Assembly: GCF_016859285.1 (NCBI RefSeq)
Contig: NC_053415.1
Coordinates: 9,658,501-9,722,500 of the forward strand
Source: Xiphias gladius
Lineage: Eukaryota > Chordata > Actinopteri > Istiophoriformes > Xiphiidae
Length of the DNA: 64,000 nucleotides
Direction: 5' to 3'
The notes beneath the pieces are model-generated. The model saw only the letters and a list, made by a program, of their open reading frames with translations, searched no databases and was not told the origin of the DNA. Shown here piece after piece: positions 22,805-36,265 of the stretch. Position numbers and translations under genes: made by a program. Every line of letters begins with the position of its first letter. The first letter of the stretch is position 1.

Positions 22805-23719
22805 GTTCAGTTTCAGTTTAAACCTTTGACCTGCCATCCTGCACAAAGACATCATTCTAATTTGAGTTTCTGTCAGGATCAGCCCATAAATAACAGTGTT
22901 GAGTAGAGGAGGGATCATGAGAAACTGGATGGCCATGAAATTCTTTACATTCTGTGGCACAGATGCTGATCCATACCTTGAGTATATTATATCGAAAAGC
23001 AAAGCAGCTGTGACATTAAGCAAACACAATAAATATGGCTCACATGTCTGTGTAAACTTTCTCCTGTCCTCTTTTGATGTTAAAACTGACTTTACCAGCT
23101 GTGCATATGAACTTAAAATGAAGAGGTCATGCCCTATATAGAAAGACATAAAGATCAGTCCAACTATGTAGTTTGCTGTTGTTGAACTGCAATCAAGGTT
23201 AACAAATGACCAGTTTTCACAGTAATGTTTCTGTATGTGTGAGCCACATAATTACAACCATTACCTCAGAGCAGAGAGGTACAAGCCAGGACAAACTAAC
23301 TAACACAGCAGTCTTTCGCACAGACATAAGAGATTGATACTCTAGTGGTCGACATATGGCCACAAATCTGTCATAGGCCATTAGGGCTAAAACAGAACAG
23401 TCAACCATTACATAGGAATATGTACCAAAGACTTGAGAAAGGCATCCTGCATATGATTTTACATGAATATCAGACAAAAGATTAGAAACAAATTAAGGAT
23501 ATAAACCTGCAGTCCCATAAAGTCCATTGATTCAGAAGTTACACAAACAAATATACATGGGTGCATGTAGGTTTTGATCCAATATTATGCTTAAAATGAG
23601 AGACACAATTACCAAAATGGCACAATAACTAAATAAAGTGAGAGAGAAAAGCGTGGCTCTGTAGTTGACTGTTTGAAGCCAGACAGTGAAAATACAACTA
23701 TACTAGACGTATCACTCAT
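22805..23719 (-). pseudogene. Odorant receptor pseudogene
   Basis: A full-length receptor of the same subfamily as 5738-6643. The likely ATG is at 23719-23717. Two in-frame stops lie in the TM2 to TM3 region: TGA at 23534-23532 and TAA at 23495-23493. The middle (23477-23217) reads through MAYDRFVAICRPLEYQ, and TM5 to TM7 (23149-22799) reads through KFTQTCEPYL and PPLLNTVIYGL, in a different frame, so at least one frameshift lies near 23150-23260. The Pro of the NPLIYG motif is also changed (NTVIYG). A Tc1 fragment sits directly 3' of it. Confidence 0.9.
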
Positions 23720-25084
23720 TTGAAGGAATCCTCCAACACCAAACTGTCAAACTGATAAACAGTATTTAGAGGACAGTATGCAATGCATTGAAGAAGTTAC
23801 AATGCTCATTGTTTGTCAGTATATGTCCAACTATTTTTATTTGTGATTTTAACAAAGTTTAACAACAATTAAGTTATCAGTACACAAAAAACTATAGCTC
23901 CCATGAAAATGTACCAGTGCAGCAGGGTGGGTATTTACGTCCTCATACTTGGTTATATAATGTTCAATACCACTCTCTTCTAATGTGATCTTGAGGCAGA
24001 TGGAAATGTCGTGAATTTTGCAGATATTCGGTTATAAATCTAAGTATTGGACAAAATGAAATTTTGGCCAGATGATGGTACTAAATCAGGAAATGAGAGA
24101 CCCTGAATATGTGTACCAAATTTCACAGCTGTCCATGGGCATAGTTGTGGAGATATTTCAATTTAAAAAAGTTAAGTGTCAACCTCATGGAGGTGCTATA
24201 GGAAATGCCACCACTTTTTCATTTCCTAATGCTATAGGAGATGTCAAAGGGTCACACGGCTAAATCTGTGGATAAAGGTCAGGCTGTTTGCTGACTTTGT
24301 AAAATGCGACTCCCTGACAGTAATATAAGCTTGTCACTCAGGTGAGGCAGTGATACCACCGCAAATGAACAGAAAAACATCAGTTTACAATGTAGAGCTG
24401 ACGACAACTCCGTAAACATGATTAACCCATATGCTGGCCAGCATATTTCTGTGCACTTCTTATAGTGAGTAGAGAATTTAAAGCCTTGATGTTAGAAGAG
24501 AGTCCCTCAGCTCAATTACAGGTGTTCCTCTGGCTGGCAGTTCAAAGGTTAGAAATAATAATAATAATAGAAGTTCAATATTTTCTAATATTAGAAAGGT
24601 AAAAGAGACTACAACTGTAAGTGATCCTAATCTTGATTCCTTAAGTGTTTCGACATCTTACATGAACATGAGATTTATTCCTTGTTTGTGGCAGTAAACA
24701 TAATTTTTCTTATATCAACCATGGGTCAAACAACTACAGTACATGTAACATGACAGGAATTTAGTATGACATCATTATATACAGTGAGTGTCTTTCAGCA
24801 CCCCCAAACACCTATCTCATTCCGATGTACCCGACCTTCTTTTTTATTCAGGCCTGTACCTCTGTCATATAAACTTTATTCATATTTTAATATATTTTAA
24901 TAATGGGCCAGATGGCTACGTGCAGTCTGGCAACAGAAAATTATCATCCAACTCTCCAGTCTCCCTCCACCTTGCTGAGTTTTGTAGCATCTCAGTTGGC
25001 AACCAGCTGGTGAACATAGTGGACATCCGCAGCTATAGAACCTGATATTTTTCTCTGGAGTTGGTGAAAGTCCAACCGTGGCTC
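23720..25084. other. Non-coding flank of the receptor pseudogene
   Basis: 23733-23840 and about 24500-24560 resemble 17565-17790. The stretch 24065-24240 (GAATATGTGTACCAAATTTC, then GTTGTGGAGATATTTCAATT) resembles a fish-wide dispersed repeat. A short ATA array lies at 24556-24570. No exon was recognised. Confidence 0.5.
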
Positions 25085-25136
25085 AAAGGACTGTGAATAG
25101 ATATGACACGAGTGTTGGACAATATATGAAAAAGGA

Positions 25137-25340
25137 ATTTGGGGTAAAAGGCTGCAGTCCCACAAAGACTATTGCTGCACAGATTACACAGGAAGATGTC
25201 CATGGGTTCCTGAAGTTTTGCTTCCTAAATGATAGTTACAGTAAGAGCACTATTTACTATCAAGATCACACAGTAACACGATAAGGTAAAAGAAAAAAGA
25301 CTGACTCTGTGCTTTGTTGTTGTGTCACTCAATCCTGATT
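25137..25340 (-). pseudogene. Odorant receptor relic, N-terminus to TM2
   Basis: About 200 bp line up with 6410-6610 of the intact receptor: GGGTAAAAGGCTGCAGTCCC, then CACAGATTACACAGGAAGAT, up to CACTCAATCCTG, equivalent to the first residues, TM1 and the LHEPMYIF region. Several small changes disrupt the frame, and everything downstream (TM3 onward) is missing. Confidence 0.8.
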
Positions 25341-25700
25341 AAGAAAATGCACTTAAAATTGTTGCATTGATAACTGTTTACCTATTTGTCCGATTAACAT
25401 CGCTCTATCTTTTATCTTCTATATTGTCCCTGGCTATAATTTGCTCAAGTAGCAATATGAAAAGAGCAGTATTAAAATGTTGAGACACGATGGTTAGAGT
25501 AATTCACCAATTGTCCTGCAAACAGCGGAACTTCTTTTTTTCTTTCTTTCTGATAGTGTATGATTTACAAAAAAAGTAATTCAGCTTACATATGGGAAAA
25601 TCTGTTTAAAGGCTCTTCATTCAGGGAGAACAGATACAGTAGAGAGTGTGCCATTGCCATGGATGGATTATGAGACAATGAGCCCACAAACATGTAGTTA
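25341..25700. other. Non-coding, nothing recognised
   Basis: Right edge of the receptor cluster. There is a short pyrimidine tract near 25530-25550. No gene was found. Confidence 0.35.
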
Positions 25701-25714
25701 AAAGCCCCCCAACC

Positions 25715-25880
25715 TTCCTTGTCACTTTGCGTCTCTTTGTGGTCATTTTATGTCTCTTGTGGTCATTTTGCGTGTCTTTGTGGATGGTATGTTTCTCTTC
25801 AGGGACATTTTGCAGGTGAAGCCCACGGGGCCCCACGGCCCTTTGGGCCCCCAGGCCTGTGCCGGGTAGGTCAGTTCAGT
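25715..25880. repeat. Short tandem repeat with a fish-type dispersed repeat end
   Basis: Three imperfect copies of a unit like GTCATTTTGCGTCTCTTTGTG are followed by a GC-rich block (GGGGCCCCACGGCCCTTTGG). The same order, TTTGTGGTCATTTT units followed by GGCCCC, occurs in a common percomorph repeat. Confidence 0.6.
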
Positions 25881-28829
25881 AATCCATTCATGGCCATTGC
25901 CAAACCAACAGTACATCTCAATCTACCACAGGACTAACTGCATTTTGCATTGTCCACCAGCTACCCATGTCCACCGAATCTACAGCGAAGCGTGCACAAC
26001 ACTCCCATGTTCTTTGATATCTTTGCCGCTTTAATTGGTTGAAGCAAACCCACATAAACTATTCCAAATCTCCAATTCAAGTTTTGCTTGTATGTTTTTC
26101 TTCCATTATACATTCTTCAGCCATCTGAGAGATATACAGAATAAATACAGTTTTCATGGGCAGCAACATGTACAGACACTTTCAGGGCCCCTTTTTTCAA
26201 AAACAGAAAGGGCATCTCTCTGGTCGTCAGGAGCACTGACCTGGGCAGCGCTAATTGTAAACATAATATGGGCAGAAGTTTTCATGGCTATGGTAGTCAG
26301 AGCCCTGTCAAAGCCTTAGCAGGGAGAACGGGAAGGTACAAACAAATATGTTCATTTTCCCAATGACACAGATACAGGCAACATGTGAGGAGTAAATGTT
26401 TTGTTTTACCATTTGAAAGGAACATTCGCAGATAAGACAAAGGGGGGTCTGGGGTTGCCTTCGCTGCTCACACCACTGCAGGACACATCATTTTAACTAC
26501 ATGATTGCTTACATTCAAGGCTGAAAATATTACAGTAGCTAAAGGCCTGGCTGATCTCAATTCAAGGATTTGTGAGGGGTCAGCTGCTGAAACCAGGGTG
26601 CAGGTGCAATGGGACCTACATTAGAGCAACATGTATTCAGGTAATAAGGAGCCCCTCACATCTATGACATGGCATAAAATGCACTTCCTGTATAAAATGT
26701 GCTAACACAGTTAGTTCAAGGGTCCCGTGAATGGACAGACTATACAATAAACATAAGATCGGAAGGTGAAACTCCTCCATTATGAACCCTTTTGAAATTG
26801 TGTGTCAGTTCACCGAAGCTAAATTTTTCTGAAACCTATTTTGCCTCCACTGAATCCAATGATTGTGCCAACTTGAGTGAAATGAATTGTTTTTGTCAGA
26901 AAAGTATTTTACTGTTATAAATGCTGGTATGACAGAGCCAAAATATTAATTTTGGTTGTTTCATCATCAGTGTTGATCTAGGATTTAATAAGGGCTGTGA
27001 CTGCAGCTCGTCTGAATTGGCACAGCGACAGCCTCTGGAAACATGTTTTCTTTCATGCAAAGACTAAATGTTAACTTTCTCTTCCTCTGAGTTCAGGCTA
27101 CTATTTTACTAATACTTAGTAAATTTATGACGGATAGTGAACAGACTCCTGGGCCCCTCATTTCAAAAAAGCTGATCATTGTGCAAATAGAAGGGCAAAT
27201 ATTTTGTTTCTGGCCTGCCATTTTTTATCCAAATATGCAGTGTTTTTAAATTCTAAATGTAGACACCTGATATCCAGTGCTGAATCATCAGCCCCACAGA
27301 AAACATCGGTATTCTGTGTGTTTGGGCCTTTTTCATCCAGTATCTAACACTAGTGACCCTCTCCCAGTTTAAAGGGAGTTCACACACAGTCACATCTGCA
27401 TGGAGACCACTGGTCTCAGAGCATAACATCAACAATAAATTGATGTCCTGGGGATACAAAGGTACAGCGGACTAATGAACCTCAGGCTTAATCACCATGT
27501 TTACTGTGTATTTCTGTGGCTCTGTGACATTGCATCACAATAGCTGAGAGTTACATCAGCTAACCTTTATTATCTCATCAATAGCAAGCAAATCTCATGT
27601 GTATGGACTAAACACATCAGGCTGCCTCAGAGGAAATGTGTTGGTTGATGACCCTCAGTGTCTCGAGCCACTGTTTAGCCAAGTTAAACTTCCAGGGAAG
27701 TGTTTGTGTGTCACATTAACACTGCACGGAATAAGGAATGGTGCCTTACAGTGTAACCTGTATGCATCATGCTATCATTTACACTATAGTAACTAGTAAT
27801 TGAACTATTTATGTCAGATTTTTCATTCAAATAAGTGAGCCAGTCATTATCATACTTTAAGATACGTGTTTTTTTTGTTTCTACATCTCAGACTGGAATG
27901 GCACGAGGCTGGAAAGTAACCAACTACATTTTCTCAAGTGCCGATTATACATCGGGCACAGTCAGGTGTGGTACTCAGCCTGTGAAAACACTCGTATAAT
28001 GTCATCCGTGGTTCTGGAGGCAGCTTTCCAAAATGTGACGAAATAAACCTGATGGCGTCACATGATCGGGGTACTTGTGCTTGGCCTTGGAGACGATTGT
28101 AAGCCTGTGTTACATACTGGGGGTAGAGAGTTTGAATTTTTACCAGGCAGAGAGGTTCTTAAAAAAGACATTGTGCTATTGGAAAATATAGGATCAAGGT
28201 TTTTGGAGCTGAACCCATTACAGAGACTAAAAGTCAGAATATCTGTGCTACATTCATTTTGACAATTCACTTTTTAATCTGTCTCTTATAATGTTATGTG
28301 AAAGCAATACAAAGTAAAGTATAGATCCAACAACCTTGTTCTTATTTTTGTCACTTTGGCTACTATTCTGTTGATAATAATAAAATTATTCTTACCAAGT
28401 GAACTGCTGAGATATGAGAAGGTTTTGGCACTAAGAAACTTTTGCTTAGTTACTAGGTATCGTATTTGGTCCTCTATGAGGTTACAGTAATGCAACACAT
28501 TGGTTCTTGTATTAGGGCAGTGATTTACAGTACAGGCAGTAAACACTACACGGTGGCCCTGAAGTGCAAAACACAAAAAGTCGGACTTATAAGGCCTTGC
28601 TCACAGTCACTTCACCATCCTAAAGGTATTACAAGGGGTTGAGGTTGAAGCTCAGATCAGTGCGGTCTACTAAAACACTGGAAAAACCATTTCTTTTTGG
28701 ACCTTGATTATAAATAAGCAGGTATATAGATCATTTCTTCTTATTGGTTGCATTTCTTTTTGTCCTTCTTTTGTTACTTTGTTTGATGACATGTTTTTGA
28801 TTCTATTTGCTTCAACTTTCTCATTTGCT
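25881..28829. other. Long non-coding stretch, no gene recognised
   Basis: About 2.9 kb of low-repeat sequence to the right of the receptor cluster. The longest frame (28062-28262, 66 codons) shows no domain and its opposite strand is equally open, so I do not call a gene. No RNA gene was recognised. Confidence 0.45.
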
Positions 28830-29030
28830 TGTGTTTGTTTCGTCGTACTGCTCCTACACTCCTTTCCTACCGCTTTCACTGCTACCTCATCCTCTTCCTT
28901 TTGACTTTTTTCTTTCCCTTCACCAATGGCTGTGATCAGCACTTATTTGCTGTTTTAGTCTTTTTTTTTCTGTATAAACATTTCCAGCAGGCTTTGGCTC
29001 CAACTTCTACTGCCCACAGACAAAAACAGA
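28830..29030 (+). repeat. Dispersed repeat of unknown family, copy 1
   Basis: Shared with 51775-51945 in the opposite orientation. Landmarks in order are a pyrimidine-rich tract, GTGATCAGC, TTTGCTGTTTTAGT, CAGCAGGCTTTGGCTCCAAC and TTCTACTGCC. Identity looks high enough over about 150 bp to be clearly common ancestry. I do not recognise the family. Confidence 0.75.
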
Positions 29031-29059
29031 TTAAAAAAAGGAAGAATGGAATCCATTGA

Positions 29060-30092
29060 GAGGAATATTGTTTAATATATGTTCCCCTTAGTGGGTGAAC
29101 ATGAGACATTCAAGCATCCGCGTGGCTGTCAGAGGTTTATAAAGTCTTGCGTGCAGCATTTTCTATATCTGTTCTAGAAAACCTAAATCCCTCTGCATCT
29201 TTGACCTTTGTCAACATCCTCACATGACCAACTGCAAATTCCACTTCTTTACTCCCATTCTTTCATCTAACTTTTAGCACTTTCTTAGTTTTTCAGCTGC
29301 CCTTCCCCTCCTTTGAATTGACTCCCTCCTCTCACCATAGTGTCGTAAAATACCATGACCCCACGGAGAGGCCTGACCACCAAGTCCCATCACGTCCAAT
29401 AGTCCTTAAATCCAAATTTAAATATAGGAAATCTCAGTTTTCTAGTGACAGTTCAGCTCTGAACTTCTATCCACTGCTCAAGAAATGTTTGTGAGAGAAG
29501 TTTGAATTTCCCATCTGGTTCCCGTCATCTGCGGAAATGTGATGGCATACATTGAAACCCGTGATGCGTTTGTCATTTTATTTGTGCGGCTGGATTTGCA
29601 AAAATGCAATTCTACATACTTAAAACTAGGCTAATGGTAAAACAATAAAAGAAAAGTTCCCCGATTGTAAACTCATAATGTAACCCGCAAAAAAATTTAA
29701 TGTTTTTGTTTTTGAAAGAAGTTTTTTGGCACGTATTAACCTGGCCCGCCAATGAAGCCTAACTGTTTTGTTCGGTTGGGACAAGCAGCAGCTTCTCTCT
29801 GGGATCTTGAATCATTTGTTAATCAAATAATGTACAAATAATAATAATAATAATGATATTAATACTAATAATTGAAATAATTGATGTTACATTCCTTAAT
29901 GCCCATAATCTATTTAGCTTTGTTATTTTGTGCTGTCGCACAAATCAATGTTGTTGAGATTTTGGTCAGTCAATTAAAAAAAAACTTTGGACAAACTTAA
30001 GAAAATTCTGAATAAAAAAAAAAAAGAAAAAATTCAAATAGATAAGGTTATGCTGTGATTTGGCTTTGTTTTTTAAAAACATCCCGAGTCAA
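29060..30092. other. Non-coding, nothing recognised
   Basis: AT-rich sequence with a short (ATA)n array near 29838-29860 and A-tracts near 29975-30030. No gene was found. Confidence 0.4.
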
Positions 30093-30290
30093 GACCAGCG
30101 GCTCAGGGTGTTTGCCTGCCTGACAGCAGAATATTGGACTGGGGCTTTATTCAAAAGAACATCAGCTAGACCTGCTCTATATGAAAAGCGCCCTAAGAAA
30201 ACTTCTGTTATGTTATGTGTGGCGCCATATAAATAAAATTATGTGTATAATTATATAACTACATAAATAAAATTCAAGTGAACTGGGATT
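30093..30290 (+). mobile_element. Probable SINE
   Basis: The 5' part (AGCGGCTCAGGGTGTTTGCC) looks like a decayed promoter-bearing head. The 3' part (CTGCTCTATATGAAAAGCGC, then GGCGCCATATAAATAAAATT) matches a SINE/LINE tail very common in fish. The tail ends in repeated TAAATAAAATT. Confidence 0.6.
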
Positions 30291-33200
30291 GTGTCCTTTG
30301 TGCTGTATTTCAGCATAAGGCTGTTGTATCTCTCCATATGTGGGGCCAACAGAGTTCTTATCGTGGTCAAGGACAGAAGGTCGCACGAGCTGATCTGTAT
30401 TTTACTTTCTAATTCATGGTGAATGAAATAGGTGTCAGCACATCACTGTAACCTTGTTTGCACTCACAGATGCTTTCAGATACCCATGAAGGGGCTCTTC
30501 CATTGCGCCCCATGCACCGGATAAAACGTATGTTATTTTATCTGTGTATGTCTTCAGCTGCCAACCAGTGATCATCCCCTTTATGTAGGATTTAACCAAC
30601 CGAAGATAAGACAATTGTGTAAAAGATTTCTGTTTCACAGAAAATGAATCCTTAGGAGTGGCATCTCTGCCATGTGGGGAAATAACATGGCTTTTGTCTC
30701 CAGCATGTGGTTTTAACTGTCTGGACAAAAAGAATCTAGGAGTTCCAAACATCATATATTTACATTACGTTTCCTTGATTTGTTTCTATCATGTGTGACT
30801 TTTTTTTTTTTACTTAACTTCTGAAGCTGCAGATATTTTGCATTAATAATAAACCCCTCCCAATTTCTCCCCATCTTTTTTTAATTTCTCTAGGATCTAC
30901 CAAAGACAACAAAATCTTACAATCACAGACCACAATGAATGAATGGCAGTATCATCCTAGAAACTTTAAATGGAGGAAAAAATAACCTTCAAACCTACTA
31001 TGATTTTTTTTTAAATGAACATTGTGATCAGAATGAATCAAAAGGCCACTTTCTCTTTGTATTTGCTGTTAATCTGAGTAATGCTCAAATTCTCCTCTCG
31101 ACTATTAACAGTCTTATCAGTGTCTGAAGCACTGATAACACATTTGAGACGTTGGCTGAAATGCTGATAAAGGATTCAAATAATCTGTTAACCTGATGTT
31201 GCTCCACTTGTGCTTGAAAAGCTCCTCAAACTGCCACTTACTATTATTGTTGTACAGTGTCCACTGCGGGGCTTTTCCACCACAAGTACATTTTAAACAG
31301 CCATCTGTCTTGATCATCTGAAACATGGAGTTTCACCTGTGATATTTGTGAATCGAAAAACATTATGATGACAAAACACTCAACTAATATAGTGACAAAA
31401 TGCTTTTGATAGGATTGCACCATACGCCACACTAAATGCACTTAGGGCCATCTGTTTAAAATGAAGAGACTGTAACCCCCAAAAGAAACACACACACACA
31501 CACACAAACAAAACAAATAAAGTCAAGAACCATGGTGTGGTGCCTTTAACTTGAGAAAATCGATTATGATTTATGGTGACTGAGTGAGGACTAAAGCAAA
31601 TCATTTTTATCTTCTTGACCAAGCGAATTTATCAAATCGTAGAACAGGAAAGGGAAAAGTGTTTGACAGAACAAGGGCAACAAACTGAATGATATGAAGT
31701 TCATACGATCTATTGTAAAGTCAGAGCAGGCCTGTTAACAGCAGGTACAGACCACTGTATGTATTTCTGGTTGTGGCCACCAGAGGTGAGTTTTTCTCCA
31801 TTTCATTGTTACACCTCTGCCGTGTGTGCTCAAAACCTGCAAATGCATTGACGCAGTGATCACAACTTCAACTCATTCCACACAGTTGTCCTCACTTTTC
31901 ACAAAAACCCTCACAAAGACAGCAGAGGGACTGCGTGCAGATTTCTAACTGTACATCTTCTGCTCTCAGTGCTCTTCAGCTTCTTCCTAATGTCGTGAAA
32001 TCTGTTTGCACTGTCAGTTCGGGACAAAACTTGTCTGTAACCGTTAAAAACCAAGACGTAAACGCAAATACCTGCTTATTATCCTGGCGCTTCTACCAAG
32101 GTTGGATTTGTCACACAAAGCTTTTTATATCCGTTGTGTCAGGGTGAATATTACAGCTGGAGTGCTGGGAATAAAAATCTATGTGCTGGTATAAATGATG
32201 GGAAAGATATTTTACTTTCACCGTGTATCACCACTAACTGATCACAGCTGTGAACCTTTCATTTGTTGTCCCACGTTAAAAAGAGTTTTATTGTTCGCCA
32301 ACATCACTTTCTTCTTACACAAATGCCATGATGTGATTTTGATTGTATGAAGAGTTTTTAGAATACAACACAATTCGGGGCAGGCACTTTAGAATCTACT
32401 GTGTCTGACAATATGTTCAAATAATGGAAAAAACTGTAAAATATAGTAAATGTGACAGAGTGGTTCATGTAGAGTTAATGTTATCTAAAAAAGCATCAGG
32501 CCAGCAGACTGCTGCATGTGGTAGCTGTAGCACACGGAGGTCAGTCTCAAAACATTTAAATTTAAAAAAAACATCACATTTCTCTGACTTTATCTGGTTG
32601 TAGTCATCATCATCCAACAAGCTGCTTGCTGGATTAGTTGCCAGACAGCTGATACACATGTGATGATCACTGCAGTTCCTATTTACAACAGCATGTGGTG
32701 CTGTGGCATTTTAATTATACACAACTGGATCAGAAGTGAAGGTTAGGTATTCATACAGTCTGTACGGGGAGCAGAGTATTAGCGTTGGTAAATAGCTTGA
32801 AATCTAATTAGTATTAACAATGTGCATTGAGTGAAGATTTTTCTTTGCCACTTTCAAAGAGGTGCTGCTTCCTCATTGGATTTGTCCATCAGTCTTGTTC
32901 TGCTTCTGTAAAAAAAATATAGGCAGGAAAAGAGAACTTCTACGTGTGCAGAGTGAATTAGTTCTATCTTCAGTCCTGCTCTTTTCCCCCTGGTCAGCAT
33001 CGACACAGATTTCTCCTCTTCTTTCGTGTAGTTGTATGTGTCTGTCTTTAGAGGACGCTGCAGGATCACAAACTAATCCAATATGTCCAGACATCGCATG
33101 GGTTTTTTTTTTTTTTTTTCTTTATGGAGGAAAACTGAAGGGCTGTTGTCAGAAAGCTGTGTTGCTCTGACGGTGGGGCAGTTTTGGGGAACGACACAGA

Positions 33201-35265
33201 CAGGCACTGCTATCAGCACCAAATAAAGCGAAACATAAGCACCAAGGTGAACATTTTACTTAATAACTTGTTCTTGTGTAATTAAAGCCGTATCGCTATA
33301 CACAGTGCTAACACAAAACAAAGGGTATAAATTTGTGACATTTCTAGGATTGTAAGAATTGTGTTGTGCGCTCATTGGCCACATTCCCTGCTTCAACGCC
33401 TCACAATATATTGCCTGTGTGTCATTGCTAATGTCTCAACAATCACACGTCCTGTCCATGAATGAGAAGTATTTTTTCTAGCATGCCTTAACATTTAGGT
33501 CGCAAGTGAAAGTAATAAAGGCCCAACTTGGCTTAGGTGGTCAAAAAACACTTACAGGGGCGGTCTTAAGTTTGATATGCAGTTGAACTCCTGCTTATGC
33601 ACTGCTGCATTATTCAACAGCAAATAACACACATACGCTGACAAAACAACATTACAAACCTTATCGCTTTTATTCAAACTGTACACGTACAACAGGCTTA
33701 TCTCGATTAAAAAAACAAGTAAAAAAGACAAAAATGAGTATCCCCATAAATACAATATGCCTTTAAAAAAAACAATCTGTGTTTACTTGGTTGGTTGCAT
33801 ATGCTCAGATAAAAATACACACAAACACACTCATATTCCTTCTGAAAACTTAGTACAACACAAATGGGTCAGTCTGGTATCATTGACACTGGCAGATCTC
33901 AGCTCATAAAATATTTTTGCCTTGTTAGGTAGAAGCACGATGGATGAGAGATGATTGTTGGGGAGCGCTCAAACCTGCATACTAATTTTAACCAGGGTTT
34001 GAGGTATGTAGTACATTCACAAGGGAAATGTGACATTTCTTGCATACAAACTGCTTTACCAGTATACTATAAAGATTGTTACATAGTGTGTTTTTCTAGT
34101 ATTAGTATGTGTGGATTTGGGACACAGCTTTAGAGATTAAATTAAAGGACCAGAGCACCGGGTCTATAAGGTCGTGCCGTTGTGAGTTTTTCCTCAATGC
34201 TACAGGATGTTTACATCATTTACATCATCATGTGGTGTATCTAGAGAAAACGTGCTATACAACAAGAAACAAAAGCTTCTGGCAATCATATCCTGCCTTC
34301 AAGTTGACTCAAACACAGTCTCCTTCTGACTTTGTGAGAAATAAACTGATTTTCTGATTCAGTTCAAATGGCTATTATAATGCATTTAACAGTGGATTAT
34401 CAATGGGACTAAATCACTGCTGGTTACTTTTTTCCTCACTTGAATTACTAGTCTTGAGTTTTCACAGATATTTCAAAAGCTAATTAGGGTCCAAAAAAAT
34501 AAATGAGCCTCCTCAGTCCTGAAATACACCTTTGGGTAGTGTTATTTGCTGGTAAGAGCATTTAGTTGACAGGTTTCCCACTATTCTATTGAAGGGTTTC
34601 CAGTCATTTTTAAAAATATTTTTATGAACTTGTTAACTAGCCGAGGTCGTGCGAATGTTCGATGTTCGATTTCATCAATAAACAGAATCACTTTACTTTT
34701 AATAACCTGTTATATTATCTCCACTAATTCTATCCCAGATAAAACACCCCACCTTTGCTAAGCAGTCTGTCTCCACTACACTCTTTCCAAATAAAAAATA
34801 TTCCCTCATGGTTGTGAGCTCTGACTTCCTTCTTACTGTTTCCATGATCTAGAAGATCAAACATAAGTCTGTTTTCTAGATGGAGAGAAAATAAATGCCA
34901 TCTCTCTGAGTTTTGTGCTTGCACAACGTAGACACTAAAATAATGACTCATTAAAAACTCTAAAATGTTCAGTCGAAAACCATTTAACACTTCAAATGAA
35001 ATTATACAAGAGTAAGGCAGATCCAGTAACAGTGGGCAGAAAACAGGTGTGAATGTGTACAGTCATCTTTATCCAGGATAAAAAAACATAAAAATGCTGA
35101 GCAATCATTTCCACTCCCATGGATTAAATCTGGATCCTTGAAATCGTGCCTTGGATGCCTTAAAAGCTTTAAAAGTCTTTTTGATGGGAGATCCAACAGT
35201 TGGGAGACCACACACAGCGACAAACAATGAGCTGTTGTGTCTCCATGACAGAGTGTGGAGGCCCG
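30291..35265. other. Long non-coding stretch, no gene recognised
   Basis: About 5 kb without recognisable exons or transposons. Minor structure: a short CA array at 31490-31505, a T-run at 33102-33120 and scattered A-tracts. One 106-codon minus-strand frame at 30435-30755 has no domain I recognise and no codon pattern that convinces me. Part of this interval may hold fzd7 3' regulatory sequence, but nothing can be shown by eye. Confidence 0.45.
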
Positions 35266-35294
35266 GTGTGCGTGCGTGTGTGTGTGTGTGTGTC

Positions 35295-35326
<32 letters not shown>
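35266..35326. repeat. (TG)n microsatellite, interrupted
   Basis: A TG array with CGTG and CTGTCTG interruptions. Confidence 0.97.
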
Positions 35327-35329
35327 GTC

Positions 35330-36265
35330 TCTAGAACGGTTAGATCCAGATCATCCTGTGGTGTATCAGTCATTTTTAACACTTGTAACCTTTAGGATAG
35401 CTGTGCAAACCAATAGATAACTTCATTCACCTTCGGAGTGAACATTCAATGCAGGAGCAAATATTCATCAGTCTGAAAAATTAAAGAAAAAAAAAGTGAA
35501 AAAATTAAAAATCGAGTTTTGATTTCTGGGCAGCCACTTGGCACATAATGGCAGAGTTGATGCAATATTCCTCAGATTCAAACGGGGGAGATTGTACTCT
35601 GCAATATTGAACACAGTATTAAAGCATTTCAGTCTTTAGCTAAAAGCAGAGTATGCTAACTTAAAATTTACAGGTAGAGTCCCAGCTTCCCTAATTAATG
35701 AAATCGCAGTCAGAGTGTGTGGCTGCTGTAGGGATCAAACGTATGACCTTTTGTCCACCGGCGTGGACAGAATGCCACGCTACGTGACCCGTCAGTCTTT
35801 TCTGTTGTGGTGTTTTCCACTGAGAAACTCTCACCAGAGTAGACAGGGAGTACATTCAAATTGTAATATTAAGGATATAATCAATAATAAGTAGGGAATT
35901 TCATATTTAAAGTAACTTCACCAGTCTGGCATTACAGTTCAGGGACCAGTGTGGCCATTTACACCAGTTTATTATCCAAAAGATGCGAAAGCCAGACAGT
36001 GGGCTGTCTGATGATGGCAAAAAAAGACGCCAAAAAAGAGATATATTGTAAGTTCATCCAACTTCTACTGAATATAGATCAAAGTTTGGTTGTGTCCAAA
36101 AACCTGAACTGCGGCCACAACCTAAAAACACAAAAAGCTGATCAAAAAATGAATGCCAAATGCCAAAAGAGCATTTTTTTGTTTTTTAAAGAAAGCTATT
36201 TGACCTGTTTTTCGTGGTTATTAGATCCAGAACTCCCTGGCTTAGTGACTCTTGATCCTCCAACT
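35330..36265. other. 3' flank of fzd7, with a possible old SINE
   Basis: This would contain the fzd7 3' UTR. A possible poly(A) signal (AATAAA on the minus strand) is at 35973-35968, about 290 bp past the stop, although Frizzled 3' UTRs are often longer. At 35700-35800 the minus strand has a tRNA-like stretch with GTCATACGTTTGATCCC, resembling a polymerase III B box, consistent with an old tRNA-derived SINE. Confidence 0.4.

Noticed and set aside
28062-28262. Short plus-strand frame of 66 codons, mildly protein-like
   Set aside because: The opposite strand is equally open, and there is no domain, splice site pair or neighbour to support it.
30435-30755. 106-codon minus-strand frame
   Set aside because: No recognisable domain or gene context; a frame of this length can occur by chance in 64 kb.
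35700-35800. tRNA gene
   Set aside because: Only a B-box-like stretch and a weak A-box are present and no cloverleaf is seen, so an old SINE is more likely.
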